Origin: Conus ventricosus
Lineage: Eukaryota > Mollusca > Gastropoda > Neogastropoda > Conidae
Direction: 5' to 3'
Assembly (NCBI GenBank): GCA_018398815.1
Contig: CM031601.1
Coordinates: 34,592,306 to 34,656,305 of the forward strand
DNA length: 64,000 nucleotides
Every line of letters starts with the position of its first letter. The stretch's first letter is position 1. The notes under the pieces are model-generated. The model saw only the letters and a program-made list of their open reading frames with translations, was not told the DNA's origin and searched no databases. Position numbers and translations under genes: made by a program. Shown here one piece after another: positions 11,341-23,283 of this stretch.

Positions 11341-12434
11341 TGTCTTGCCTAGAGTAGGTAGTGTGACCACGGTCTGTAGCGTAGCCACGGTCCCAGGTAT
11401 TTCTTGGAGAATCGCAGACTTACACTAGGAATCAGGAAGCAGAAGGAGGTAACCATGCCTTCTCTCAGGTTTTCCCTTTGTCTTTCACTGTTCTGATCTA
11501 CAGGCAGTCTCGAGGAGTCAGTGAGTAGGAAGAACACAGTGTCCCAGTTTTAAACGCTACATTATGTATTCTAGATTATTCCTTTGAGACAGGCTGTCTG
11601 TCACTCAAGGCGATGGGAGGGAGGAGGCTTGTCTGTCATCTCCCTCCTCCGATCATGGATTGGATCAATCGCACGCGATTGAAACTACATTTGTGTCGTC
11701 CCGAAATCAACGTATGATAATTCACGAACGCATCTGTAGAATGAATGTTAATCGACCACGCACTGGTTAACACAATTGCATCACATCTGCCCCACACGCG
11801 AAGGTCAGGTGCGTGTGGTGGATATGGAGGGAGGGGAGGTGAGCGAGAGAGAGGGAGAGGGTTCTCTGTGGTGTGCCAACTATTACTCAATCACTGGTGA
11901 AGTAGATATGTGAGAGATGGGCAACTTTGTTATGACACAATGTAAATTTTTCTCTGTGTCACACCGCCACATTAAGGAGAGAAGGGAGTTGGGGGGGGGG
12001 GGGGGGGGGGGTGTTGAGAGAGGAGAGTTGGCAAAGTTCAGAATAGATTTGAAATCTGTACTGCCATGTGTGAGACACAGGGGACAGAGAAGGGGGAGGG
12101 GGGGGGGGAGAATGGTGCCTGTGTTTGTACAATTTGTACAAGAAGGTGGCTGCTTAGGACCGATCGGGTGGACTTGTCAAGTGACTCGTGACATAGACCC
12201 TCTGATACAATATTTGTAGGGAGAAAAATAAAAAGAAAAGAATTGAAAAGAAAAAGGGAGGGTAGGGGTTGGGAATGTAAGGGTGGGGTATGGGTGTTTA
12301 ATCATAGTGGAACTTGTTTATAGATCCAAGCTTTCACGGATGCACATATACATGCATGCACACATGTACATACGCATGTACTGACTGACTGAAACCATTT
12401 ACTGTCAGATTAACATATTGTTGTACTGACCCAA
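11341..12434. other. Intron sequence, low-complexity, no gene
   Basis: Contains GAG/GGGAG-rich stretches and two G runs (11991-12010, 12099-12108). Open frames here are artefacts of the simple sequence. Confidence 0.5.
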
Positions 12435-12443
12435 GGCATGCAT

Positions 12444-12444
<1 letters not shown>

Positions 12445-12500
<56 letters not shown>
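12445..12500. repeat. (CA)n microsatellite
   Basis: Uninterrupted CA dinucleotides over about 56 bp, with further CA-rich flank to 12540. Confidence 0.95.
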
Positions 12501-12501
<1 letters not shown>

Positions 12502-12550
12502 CACACACTCATGTACGCACACATACCCACACTCGTGAAAGGTGGGAAGG

Positions 12551-12658
12551 TAGATGTCGGGTTGCCAGACATGGAAGATTGGTAACTAAATGTCGGGTCA
12601 TCAGAGATGGAAGGTGGGAAACTGGATGTCAGGTCGCCAGAGGTGGAAGATGGGAATA
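12551..12658. repeat. 36-bp minisatellite, 3 units
   Basis: Units start 'gatgtcgggttgccag', 'aatgtcgggtcatcag' and 'gatgtcaggtcgccag', each followed by a 'tggaag' block. Confidence 0.8.
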
Positions 12659-13385
12659 GACCCATCTTTCAGTCCAAGCATTGTTGGCAGAATTGGAAAA
12701 GGCCAGAAACTGGACTCCTTCCAGGGGCAGGATGGAGTCCTGACGGCTGCTGTGGTGATGAACACTAAGGGAGACCAGTGTGTCATTGGTGTTTAATTCG
12801 TAGTTGGGTGGCCTCAGTATGTGAGGACTGCATCCAGCTCTCTCCACATGGTCGTAGAATGGGCATCCTCAACAGTGGTTGTCTGCTGTATTTTGAGTCA
12901 GCGTATTTGAGGCTGTGCGCCAGTCTGCCTTTGGGTCTGGGATGGAGGGGAACAGTGTACATGTCCTTGAATCGAGCTCTTGTTTTTGGTGATGAAAATG
13001 GGGCATGTGGTCAGCATACGCAATGTTTTCTTTGGTACACACTTTCGCGAGGGTCAAGTTAGAGAGGTGGATAGTCTTTCTCAGGGGGTGTTGTCCCATT
13101 GAGGGGGAAGGGGGGGGGGGGGGGGGGTGATGGAGGAAGCCAACAGCCTGGCCTCAGAGAAAAACATGTTTGATGTTTTTAATCAGTAGTGTTCATGTGC
13201 TTTCACATGATTGATGTATGTTTGCATGTATTTATTTTAATTGAAACATGATCTGTTGTGTGTTGTTGTTGCGTTAGATGTGTTCAAGCCAGTGAATAAG
13301 GTCATCGACAGAGAGACCAGGAACACTTTAAAGATTTGGCTCCTACCCTTGTAGAATAGGAGGCTTGGAGCGATGTTGAAGAAAA

Positions 13386-14396
13386 AAGAAAAAGAAACAC
13401 CCGAAGGTGCCGGGGAGGACCCAGAGAAGCACCGTCCCCACCCGCCCCAGAGCAGCCCCGCACCACCCCCGGAGGCCCGCGCTGCGCCGACGACGGGCAC
13501 AGGCACGCGCAGGACACTCCACCAAGATACCAAGGGACACAAACCGCTCCCGAACAGAGGCAAACCAGACCACAGGACGCAGCCACAACAGCCCCAAAGC
13601 AGCACCCCCATGGGTGCACCAGCCCGCACTTCACGACCGCAGAGCCCACCGGCGAAAAACACCACCCCCCAGCCGCCGAGCACACCCCACAGACCCAACC
13701 ACCCCCGCCCACGGACAGACGAAGACAGTGCCACTCCAGACACAGCCAAGCTTTCGCCATACGGTCTTATGTGCCCTCAAGAGAGAATCCAGAGTTGTAG
13801 TCTTTCCCACTGTCAACAGGACTTTCCCTGTGGTCAGTGGGTCTTTCCTCACCGTCACTGGACCTTTCTCCAGGGTCAGCCTAGTTAAGGCAAAGAAGGA
13901 AAAAGAAACACCCGAAGGTGCCGGGGAGGACCCAGAGAAGCACCGTCCCCACCCGCCCCCAGAGCAGCCCTGCACCACCCCCGGAGGCCCGCGCTGCGCC
14001 GACGACGGGCACAGGCACGCGCAGGACACTCCACCAAGATACCAAGGGACACAACCGCTCCCGAACAGAGGCAAACCAGACCACAGGACGCAGCCCACAA
14101 CAGCCCCAAAGCAGCACCCCCATGGGTGCACCAGCCCGCACTTCACGACCGCAGAGCCCACCGGCGAAAAACACCACCCCCCAGCCGCCGAGCACACCCC
14201 ACAGACCCAACCACCCCGCCCACGGACAGACGAAGACAGTGCCACTCAGACACAGCCAAGCTTTCGCCATACGGTCTTATGTGCCCTCAAGAGAGAATCC
14301 AGAGTTGTAGTCTTTCCCACTGTCAACAGGACTTTCCCTGTGGTCAGTGGGTCTTTCCTCACCGTCACTGGACCTTTTCTCCAGGGTCAGCCTAGT
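13386..14396. repeat. GC-rich ~505-bp tandem duplication
   Basis: Two copies, about 13386-13885 and 13892-14396, begin with 'gaaacacccgaaggtgccgg' and end with 'ctccagggtcagcctagtt'. They are nearly identical apart from single-base indels. The unit is C-rich on the plus strand (CCC/CCG/CAC), with a less GC-rich last third ('cggtcttatgtgccctc' onward), and stands out in an AT-rich intron. Several frames are open on both strands only because stops are rare. The plus-strand reading is Pro/Arg/His-rich with no domain. I do not recognise the unit. Confidence 0.85.
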
Positions 14397-14945
14397 TTTG
14401 TATCTATAGCCGAGTCACCAGAAATGACATTTGAGATATCAGTGTCAACCTGGAGTTGTGCAAGAAGCTGTGGTGATAACATGTTGATGCTAGTCTGACC
14501 CTGACTGCTCTGAGTTGCGTCATTAACCTTTACCTTTGACCTCATGTTTTTGTTCTTATGGTGTTAGCATGGATGAAACCACACATCTGAAAAGGCCAGA
14601 AACTGGAATTTGATTTTTTCCGGACATCTTGAAATCACAAAATTACCGAGTTGATTTTTTCCCCCCTTCCTTTCTGAACGTTCGGTAAACTGCGTCCTGA
14701 TAACTCAGTCTCATCCAGGTTTATGTCTTCCAAACTGAACATTCCTTCTGAGTCAATGTGCAAATGCTGTGTCAGCCCATAATCATGACACGTTTGTTGA
14801 GCTTAATGGAGATACATCTGTGATGACGCCAGTGCCAGAACAATTTTTGTTTTCAAATGTCATCACACTGCAGAAGTTTCTTCCTTTAGTAAGCGTTTAA
14901 CCTCACATTAACTGCAGCAGAAATAGGTTCTTCTTGATACAAATT

Positions 14946-15257
14946 ACCCACCTTGGTTTAAGGCTGCGTCAGGCCAATTGACATAGGCTAGAACACCAAG
15001 GCTACATCAAAATGTTGTTATGCTCTGCATAGTTATGCAGGGATTGTCTTCAGTTGTGATGAGCTCCTAGCATAACGTTGTCAGTCTCCAAAATCCCCCG
15101 AAGTCGGAGTGTGGCTGTGTATGTGGCGGGGTAATCAAAAACGGTCACACACGTAATGTTCTCATCCCCAGCTGATGCATTTGTACCATAGTGTTCAAGC
15201 ACTTTGGCTGTGTGGATGATCCCTGGAGTCTTTTAGCCAGGGTACGACAACAACAAC
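14946..15257 (+). mobile_element. SINE copy with target-site duplication
   Basis: Flanked by the direct repeat TACAAATT at 14938-14945 and 15258-15265. The element starts 'acccaccttggtttaaggct', carries a central 'cggtcacacacgtaatg' region and ends '...gccagggtacgacaacaaca', with a short (CAA)n tail. A second full copy lies inverted at 61237-61554. The central part also resembles the body of the tRNA-headed SINE at 49572-49981. No protein coding. The class I promoter boxes are not clear in this copy. Confidence 0.8.
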
Positions 15258-15841
15258 TACAAATTTCTTTCAACCTGATTCATCAGCATACTTTGGCACA
15301 AACTGATACTGTCTCACAGGATTTCTTCAATGTTTCAGAGCACGTTGTCAATGATTAGACATTAGATAGGGTTGGTAGGCTTCAGTTTGTAATGTGTCCC
15401 TCCTGAAGCCTGGTAGGGGGCAACACTGTGATTTCTTGCCCTGACACCCTAGCTGGCTCCATGGTGGGCTAGTAATGGAGGGATAAAACTCCAAACAAAG
15501 AACAATGGCTTCCTCACAAAAAATCCACTTTTTAAACACAAAGTATAGATTCCAATTAGAACATCCTAGGACTCAAAAATTGACAGTTAACTGACATGTA
15601 AACAAGAAAAAAGACAGGGATCTGGACTTACTGGCTAGTCATGGAAGGAACTCAGAAAGATAGATCTATATCTGGTCTTAGCCCTTTTGCCATCCTGAAA
15701 GGCTTCCATGGTATTGCAGACAACCCGAAATCAGTCGAAAGGCTTCACAATGGCTCTTTTCTTGTTGAATGCAAGTCAAAATGCCAGTCTTTGAAGTGCT
15801 ACAAAGTTAGTGGACATGGGGATCAGTGTGACTCTATACAA

Positions 15842-15962
15842 TCAGGTAAACACATCAAAAGGAGTCTATGCAATCAGCTAAACACATCAAAAGGAGTCTA
15901 TGCAATCAGCTAAACATATCAAAAGGAGTCTATGCAATCAGCTAAACATATCAAAAGGAGTC
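15842..15962. repeat. ~32-bp minisatellite inside LINE ORF1
   Basis: Four units of 'aaacacatcaaaaggagtc' plus 'tatgcaatcagct', the last two with 'acatatc'. The unit derives from the LINE segment that reads KQLNSSKGV in the intact copy (near 29525), so it grew after the LINE inserted. Confidence 0.9.
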
Positions 15963-16238
15963 ATCAGGTGTCCTGACTTCAAAGGTGTCTGAGAAGCAGA
16001 AATTTAGAGTGAGTTGGAGCCACAAGAGCTGAAGAGGTGATTGATGTACACAGGGTGATCATTTGGAAAGGGTCAGATCAAGTTGCCACAAACATGCTAT
16101 TTCTGACTTTTTGTACACCATCTCTACCATAGACCATCAGAGTTGGCTACCTCAGTGTGAAGGTTAACTTGTACATCTCATCACCAATGATATGTTTTCG
16201 CTGCCAGAAATTTAGCCATGTTCACAACAAGTGTTTAA

Positions 16239-16830
16239 CTCTCTTTATACTAAGGACCGCATATGCGGTCCAAAGCTTTGGGATTTTGTACGAAACTTCT
16301 TGTTACAGATAGCTCTTGCATATTAATTAGAGTGCAGGCATACTGGTAGGCTTTGCAAGCTGAATGGTCGCGAGAGATGCTTTTCACATCACGTCACCAG
16401 CTCGGTTTAGCTTGATGTGGCAACGGGGCGTTGTCTGCCAACCGTCAAGCACGCTTGTGAAAGAAACAGTACAAATCACTGTTACAATTTGACTGAAGCC
16501 CTTGAATTGTTGAAAACATTTGAATAATTTCAGGCATCAAACCAGTTTATGTAAATTTTTTTTGTTCATAGGGTATGTACCACCCCTATTTTTACATGAC
16601 ACATAAAATCTGATTTTTCTTTGTCATGCATACTGTCTTACCGAATAAATAGAAAAATAACGTTGCTTATATGTTGTGGTTTCTCAGTCATGATATAATT
16701 GAAAAAATCACGTCTGTTTGTTCATTTTTTAAAATGATTTTGTAAAAAAAAATAAAAAATAGAAATGGTCAGGTTTGGGGTGGGGGGGGGGGGGGGAAGT
16801 AAGGGAAGGTAATAACTAGTATAGAATGAG
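16239..16830. mobile_element. TTAA-flanked non-autonomous DNA element (592 bp)
   Basis: A TTAA target duplication is seen at 16235-16238 and 16831-16834. The ends form an imperfect inverted repeat: CTCTCTTTATACTA on the left, and the complement of the right end reads CTCATTCTATACTA. Excision would exactly rejoin the LINE zinc-knuckle frame (N-K-C then L-R-E-E-I-C-G). A perfect 18-bp palindrome, GGACCGCATATGCGGTCC, lies at 16254-16271. No transposase remains. TTAA specificity suggests piggyBac mobilisation; other TTAA-specific groups such as Kolobok are possible. Confidence 0.85.
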
Positions 16831-17784
16831 TTAAGGGAGGAGATTTGTGGTCGATGCTGCAAAGCAATCCACAAATGCCTTTTCAGGTGACAGCAACTCT
16901 ATGCAAGCTATGGTGGCAGCCACCCCTCTTCCTTGCAGGACCGTCCTAAATGGCAGTTGGAGCAGACTGTTCAAAAAGTTAAAGCAGAAAAATGAACTCC
17001 TTTCCAGGAAGCCTAAAAAGCTGGTGTTTGGCAGTCAGTCCAGTCAGGAATGTGGTAACCCAGCAGCTGTTAAAGAAGTTCAGTGTCCATCTCCTGCCAG
17101 ACGAACATTTTTTTTTATTTTTCAAAACTATTCAGGAAAAACCAGCTTCTAAAGGACAAACCTGGTATAAGATCTCAGTGTCTTCTGGGAAGTCTAGTTC
17201 CCTCAGCGGAGGCATTAAACCTGCTGCCCCTCAGTCTCTTCAGTAGTAAAAAAGTCGTGAACAGGCTGGGAATCAGACTCCTCCCAGATCCTTCCAGCCT
17301 CGCTCCACTGTGATGGACGAAATAGGAAACTGCTTGTTCTCCACAAAGGCCCTGGAACCCACCAAAAGTTCCAAGCAAATATGTGTGGAGACAGTAGGGT
17401 GGATGAGCATCTGTCTGTTCTTGGAACCTCCACAGGAAAAAGAAAAGGTCAGGAGAAAAAGCTTCCTGGCCCCAAAGAAACAGAATTACTGGCGAAAACA
17501 CAAATCTCTGTCCTCGATAATCTGATAACAAGGACTCAGAAATAGAGTGAGTTGTCCACTGCTTTCATTTCTTTTCCATGATGGAGTCAAAAATTGATAT
17601 CTGATATTTGCAGACGTTCAGATTATAGGCAAACAAGCTGTTGCCAAAACTGTTGGCCTCCACTATTGAACAGGATTCATCTTCCTCAGCTAAATCTGTT
17701 GCTTTCATGAAAAACAAACAACTGACACCAGCTGCATTTGGCTGGTCTATAGGCAACATTATCTCTCTCTCTCTTCTGATTCAG

Positions 17785-19114
17785 ATGCAGCAGCTGTACT
17801 GGCTGTGAGGGAGCACAACCCATCCAAAGGAACCTCCATCATTGTTGAAACTTGTTATGAGCAGTTTCATACAAAAATCCTTAATGATCTGACATCCTCT
17901 CAGACAACGCCCATGTCAGCTAACACAGTGGAAGATGGTCAAGCCTCAAGTCAACCATGTGGTCCTGCAGATTCTGTGCATCACAAACCATCTGCTAGTA
18001 TTAAGCCACAAATGTGTGATGCCAGCAAAAAAAGTGACAATTCCACTTTGAGGATTGAAAACGAGAGCTGTCAGCCTTTTCCCAGCCAAGTCAGGCCATG
18101 GGTAGGGATGGTGATTATCTCAAAACTGCTTTTCAGTACAAGAGAGATGGTGAAAAGAAGAAAACGAAGGCACAGACCACATGGCAAAAGAGGCCAGTAT
18201 AGGTCAAGTGAAAGTGTGAACCAGCCAGAGAGGTCACAGGGAAACGGGGAACAGCAGAAACTTAGCAGATTTCCATGTGGTTACAATCAGAAGAGAGGGA
18301 GGGTTTATTATTCAAAGAGAGGGAGGAGCTATGGACAGAGAGAAGTCTTGACGTGTCAGCCTGGAGAAGTAGAGTTGTACAGCTCTGGACCTGCTCATAC
18401 CTCTTCCCCAACTCTGTCAGCTGCCTCTAAACAGACAGTGCTTGATGCTGACTGCAACCCTGTGTCTCTTGGATCCAGCAACAAGTCTGTATTTGATGCA
18501 GATACAGTTGTATCATGGTCAGAAGATGATAATGAAATGCAGGAAGGAGATGATGACTCAGATAGTTCAGATGCTTCCCTGGAAGACATTAATTTGCAGG
18601 TTGATTCCTTGCAGCATTCACCAACTACTCAACAAAATACACAGAAACCAGCAGTGGAACTTACCACACCAAGGCCTTCTGCTAACCTGCCATTACTGGA
18701 ACAGCATAGATCAGAAGTTCCATTGAAGAGTGTACCTGTACCAAGGGCAGCTGCACATCCAGTCACTGGATGTGGGGTGGAGGCCAGACCTCTTCCACAG
18801 AATAAATCCCAGTTACAGTTGGAAAGTGAGGTAGAAGCAGAGCAGTTGAAATTTGAAAAAATGAAGCTGGAGAAAGAGCTTCAAAAGAAAGACCAAGAAA
18901 CTGGAAAAAAATGAAACAAGAGAAGGAAGAACTAAAGAATCGTAGAAAAGAAACCATGAATTTTCCATCATATCAACTCCGTCTCATGCAGGAATTTGCA
19001 CAGAGCTGCACATTGTGTGAAATTAGCATCCATGAAAAGGACGGAACAGTGGAATTCTATGGCACAGGAGAGAACTTCGAGGCAGCCAAATGTGCCTTCA
19101 TGTTTGCACTGCAG
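17785..19114 (+). CDS. PARP14-like gene, large exon: RRM end, acidic/coiled-coil linker, KH-like start
   Basis: Acceptor cttctgattcag ends at 17784; donor gtcagt starts at 19115. It enters in phase 1, completing the RRM helix (DAAAVLAVREHNPSKGTSII, then VETCYEQF as last strand), and leaves in phase 0. After the RRM come a Ser/Thr-rich disordered stretch, a basic patch (MVKRRKRRHRPHGKRGQYR, about 18149-18200), an acidic segment (SEDDNEMQEGDDDSDSSDAS, about 18520-18580), a Lys/Glu coiled coil (about 18815-18955) and a KH-like segment (LRLMQEF...CEISIHEKDGTVEFYG). The frame breaks once, in the A run 18905-18911; one more A would restore it, and the exon length (1330) is one short of the value the phases demand. 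This is either a sequence error or a true lesion. Coordinates assume a single exon. Confidence 0.85.
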
Positions 19115-19130
19115 GTCAGTGTCTTTGTTC

Positions 19131-19421
19131 AGTAATAATAATAATAATAATGTTAATTTATATAGCGCCTATTCTCTATAATTTAGGGCTCTAAGCGCTT
19201 TACATTACCAACAAAACACACACGCACGCACGCACGCACGCACGCACGTGCGTGCACCCGCGCAGGACCGCGCGCATACACGTGCTCACGCATGACCACA
19301 CACCCACGCTCTCAGGACACCCCCACGCACGCACGCAAGCACTCGCATCAACATGGCCTGCACGTACAAGCAACACAACCACTAGGCTCTCGCAAAAACC
19401 CACTGAAGGTGGATTGGGAAG

Positions 19422-19474
<53 letters not shown>

Positions 19475-20065
19475 CGAGTGATGAAAGAAGTTAGTTTTTG
19501 ACAGCAGGTCTGAAAGAAGAGGGTGAAGGTAGGTGTCTGACACTGATGGGAAGTGTATTCCAGACAGTTGGTCCGTGGAAGGAGAGAGAACGTTGACCAA
19601 AAGATTTTGTTCTGACAGAAGAAATGCGCAAGAGGCGACTGTCGGCAGAGGAAGGAAGTTGGCGGGATGGGGTGTAGATGTGGAGGATGTCGGAAAGATA
19701 TTTTGGTCCAGTACCAGAAACAGAAGAGAAACAGATAGAAGCCAGCTTGTAGTCAATTTGCCTCTGAATTGGAAGCCAGTGGAGGGACTGCAACAGAGGA
19801 GTGACATGTTTATGTTTAGACGCTTTGCAAACAAGCCCGGCAGTGCTATTCAGAACCTTCTGCAGTTTATTGAGTAGGTACTTTGGTGAGCCAGCCAAGA
19901 GACTGTTGCAGTAGTCCAGCCTTGAGAGAACTTGGGAACAAACCAGAGTTCTTGTGGCTTCAGTGGAAAGGAAGTGTCTGATTGAACTGATCTTACGTAT
20001 TTCCAGATATGGTGCCTTACAAACATTAGACAGTATCAACATTGGGCCATACATGTTCATGCTTT
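19131..20065 (-). mobile_element. CR1/Rex1-like LINE 3' end, antisense
   Basis: The minus strand carries the C-terminal part of a LINE reverse transcriptase: TLVCSQVLSRLDYCNSLLAG, HWLPIQRQIDYKL, then TPSRQLPSSADSRLL and the WNTLPISVRH segment. This order is typical of Rex1/CR1-group proteins. The 3' end shows the 'aagcgcttagagccc' block and a '(tta)n' tail at 19131-19150. The frame 19491-20090 is still open on the minus strand, so the copy is fairly recent or lightly selected. A CG-rich CA array (19215-19345) and the G run 19424-19471 lie inside or beside it. Confidence 0.85.
19424..19471. repeat. 48-bp uninterrupted poly-G run
   Basis: Counted directly: 7 G to 19430, then G throughout to 19471. 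On the minus strand it is poly-C in the 3' UTR of the LINE fragment. Confidence 0.95.
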
Positions 20066-20235
20066 TGCGCGCGGGCACACACACAAACACACATACACAT
20101 AGTCAGATTGAAATCAGTCTATTGTCAGATTAACCGTAAGTCATTGTGACATTTAAGAAAAGATTACGACAGAATGTCAACAATTTAAACATAAAAGAAA
20201 CAGAAATACACACACTCAAGCTCACATACACACAC

Positions 20236-20236
20236 T

Positions 20237-20286
<50 letters not shown>

Positions 20287-20300
20287 ACACACACACACGC
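20236..20300. repeat. (CA)n microsatellite
   Basis: CA repeats with one interruption (ccac) near 20285. Confidence 0.95.
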
Positions 20301-20526
20301 ACACACATGCCTGCATGGAAGGGAAGAAAAAAGCTAAACTGAGATCTAATATGATAAAAATCAGGAAAAGAGAGTCTTCCCCGACTTTCCAATTTTTTAA
20401 TCGCTCTCTAGTGTCTTCCCCCCTCGCCCAGCCCCGAACTCTCCTCCCCCTCCGTCTGTCTCCCCCTCTGCTTCCCACCCCTTGCCAACAGATTGCTGTC
20501 CTCCCATGAGTGCTATCCTTCCTTTT

Positions 20527-20790
20527 ATCTTTTGTTTGAAAGGCAACACTTCAACATATCAAAGCGTTTAACTTGTGCCTGAAAGAAAGACAAATATGCA
20601 CAGAATAGTTATACATCTTTTGTTTGAAAGGCAACACTTCAACATATCAAAGCGTTTAACTTGTGCCTGAAAGAAAGACAAATATGCACAGAATAGTTAT
20701 ACATCTTTTGTTTGAAAGGCAACACTTCAACATATCAAAGCGTTTAACTTGTGCCTGAAAGAAAGACAAATATGCACAGAATAGTTATAC
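20527..20790. repeat. 88-bp tandem repeat, 3 units
   Basis: Units start 'atcttttgtttgaaaggcaa' at 20527, 20615 and 20703. Exact 88-bp spacing and near identity, ending at 'agaatagttatac'. Confidence 0.95.
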
Positions 20791-20798
20791 AAGCACAT

Positions 20799-20801
20799 GT
20801 A

Positions 20802-20876
<75 letters not shown>

Positions 20877-21087
20877 CATGCACGCTCACGCATGTACATG
20901 CGTGCATACAAGTATATCATTGCATCCTGAAGTACACTCACATACACATGCCTGGACATGCAGGTGCATTGAGAACACACACACACGCAAACATGCACAC
21001 AAACACACAGACACACACACACTCAGACACACACACACACACACACACACACACCACACCACACACACACACACACACACACACTTT
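20799..21087. repeat. Compound (CA)n microsatellite region
   Basis: Long CA runs at about 20819-20875 and 21010-21087 with CA-rich, partly CG-containing sequence between. Confidence 0.9.
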
Positions 21088-21106
21088 GGGCCCATACACA
21101 CTAGTA

Positions 21107-21165
21107 TGGTAAGGTAGTGTTGCTTATAATCCAGCTGATAGCATAGGGCCATAGTATGCATTAAC
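21107..21165 (-). mobile_element. Eroded LINE 3' tail
   Basis: 'gtaaggtagtgttgcttata' followed by 'tccagctgatagcatagggcc' is a diverged version of the 2974-3032 tail in the same orientation. Flanks not resolved. Confidence 0.55.
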
Positions 21166-21974
21166 ATCTATGCTGTATGGCCTTATGTATGTAGAATACA
21201 TGGGAGAACAGCGATGATTGCTTGTAAAAGTTGAACTGCTTATGGGCATGTGTGATGGGAGGGGGATGGTTAGAGGGGGTGGGAGGGAGAACTAGGAGAG
21301 GCCTTGCTCTATGTGGAAATTAGATGCTGATCCATAATGAGATGATGAATTTCGAATAACGTTTTAAACATGCACAGGATAGAAACTGTAAGTGTAAGGA
21401 GGGGAGATGGAGGAGGGGTAGGGTGGGTAAAGATATCTTTCAGGTGGATGAAATTTGGAAAGATAAACAGCCAGCAGTGCCAGAGTCTATCCAGTCTCAT
21501 AACTGGGATTTAAAATGCTAGACATAGTCAGTGGAAGATTAAGACACTTCGATCGTATGAGAAGTTGAAAATGAGCTCTTGTACTAGTGTAAGAATGAGG
21601 AATAACAAGAATCTGCCCATTGGTTTTATATATGTCTGTTTATATATGTCTGTCTGTGCCATCCAGCAACCACAATCTATGTTTAGGTTATATTTTTGCG
21701 TAGGCCTGGGCGGATCCGATAGTTTTCGTGTTGGATTAGTCGTATCCCATATGTGCTTCTGAGTAGAATCTTCATGGTATTGTTTCTGCCTCATCTTCCA
21801 GACTGAACTTACTTAGAGAATATGAATAGCTTCAGATGACATCACAAATGAAAACATCAGTTCCCTTCACATAAGAATAAGCAAAGTCATTGCCATGTAA
21901 AATAGAGAGCCCAGGAACTCACAATAAAGTTGCATGATTACTTTGGGATAGACACACAGACATGTGCATACACA

Positions 21975-22120
<146 letters not shown>

Positions 22121-22279
22121 CATGCATTCATGCAGGCATGCAAGCACACGCAGGCATGCAAGCACACACATGCCCATCCACAAATAAAAATGGCAGTGGA
22201 TATTTTTTATTGGCACCAGTCATTTTGAATTGAAGGGGAAAAACAAGGGGAAAAACTGCATGAAAATGCTCAACACTCA

Positions 22280-22314
22280 AGACACACATGTACACACACA
22301 TACACACACATTTC

Positions 22315-22352
<38 letters not shown>

Positions 22353-22615
22353 ACGCACATACACACACACACACACATACACACACACCACACACACACA
22401 CACACAACACACACACACACACACACACACACATTGTGAGTGTGCACACATGCTTACACACACCACACCAACATACACACACACACACACACAACACAAC
22501 ACCACACACACACACACACCACACACACACATCACGACTACACACACCCAGCATACACACACACACACACAACAACACACACACACACGACTACACACCA
22601 CACACATCACAATTT
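22280..22615. repeat. Imperfect CA-rich microsatellite
   Basis: CA repeats interrupted by CCAC, ATAC and AACAC variants. Followed by a (CT)n run (22660-22673) and a (TA)n run (22676-22697). Confidence 0.9.
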
Positions 22616-23283
22616 AGTATGTGGTGTGCAATGCTATGTGTATGGGGTGTATGTGTACTCTCTCTCTCTCTCTAAATATATATATATATATATATATTAT
22701 ATGTATGTATTAAAAAAAAGAGAGAGGGGGAGAGAAAGATACAAACATCTGTGTATGTATTGTGTATGTATTGTGTGTGTGTGGAGAGAGAGAGATGTAT
22801 ACTTATGAGTTTTTTTTTTTTTTTGGAGAATCATCTTTATTTGAATGCGGATGGAAAATTTATCTTTATTCTTATGCTTGTGTACATTGCAGTACACTAA
22901 CTACTGACACCAGTGAACATTTAATCAATTCAGCCTTTTTTCTGATTTGTGTGTATGTATTTAGTATATCACTATAATCAGTGGAAATTGATCAGTTACA
23001 CAATTCAGTTGCTTGTCTGTTTGCATTGCTGTCAGAACCAGTGAAAGCTGGGTCGACTGCATCTACACCTGTGCGCTTTGCTTGTTTTCTTTTTTTTTTT
23101 TTTTGCTGTCTTGTCTTCTGTGCCAGTACCATGGCTTTACCCAGTGCCATCCATTGGGGCTGCCTGTCAACAGCCACACCCTGGCTGATCCTGCCATGGC
23201 CATAACACGGGCAGTGCCCAGAGAGCAGTCAAGTGTCGACTTATCATGAGGCAACCCACCAGAGGACAGACAGCATGGCGTCC

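Larger units (their letters stand above)
15355..17530 (+). mobile_element. Degenerate LINE fragment: 5' UTR end plus ORF1
   Basis: Collinear with 29038-30470 of the full-length LINE. The leader 'gatagggttggt...cctgaagcctgg' is followed by ORF1 pieces: ELTQ-type lead, LSPFAILKGFHGIADNPKSV (15680-15740), then CFRCQKFSHVHNKC across 16195-16234 and, beyond an insertion, the rest of the zinc knuckles. It is interrupted by the TTAA element at 16239-16830 and carries a minisatellite at 15842-15962. Many stops. Position is the intron before exon 17785. Confidence 0.85.

Noticed and set aside
13373..14498. Long open frames on both strands (up to 363 codons)
   Set aside because: They arise from a C-rich duplicated unit with few stops. 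Composition is Pro/Arg/His or Gly/Trp/Val with no domain, and different frames are open in both copies.
17805..18914. Independent single-exon gene of 369 codons
   Set aside because: It is the open part of the PARP14-like exon 17785-19114. The upstream frame continues to the acceptor and matches the phase of exon 8689-8927.
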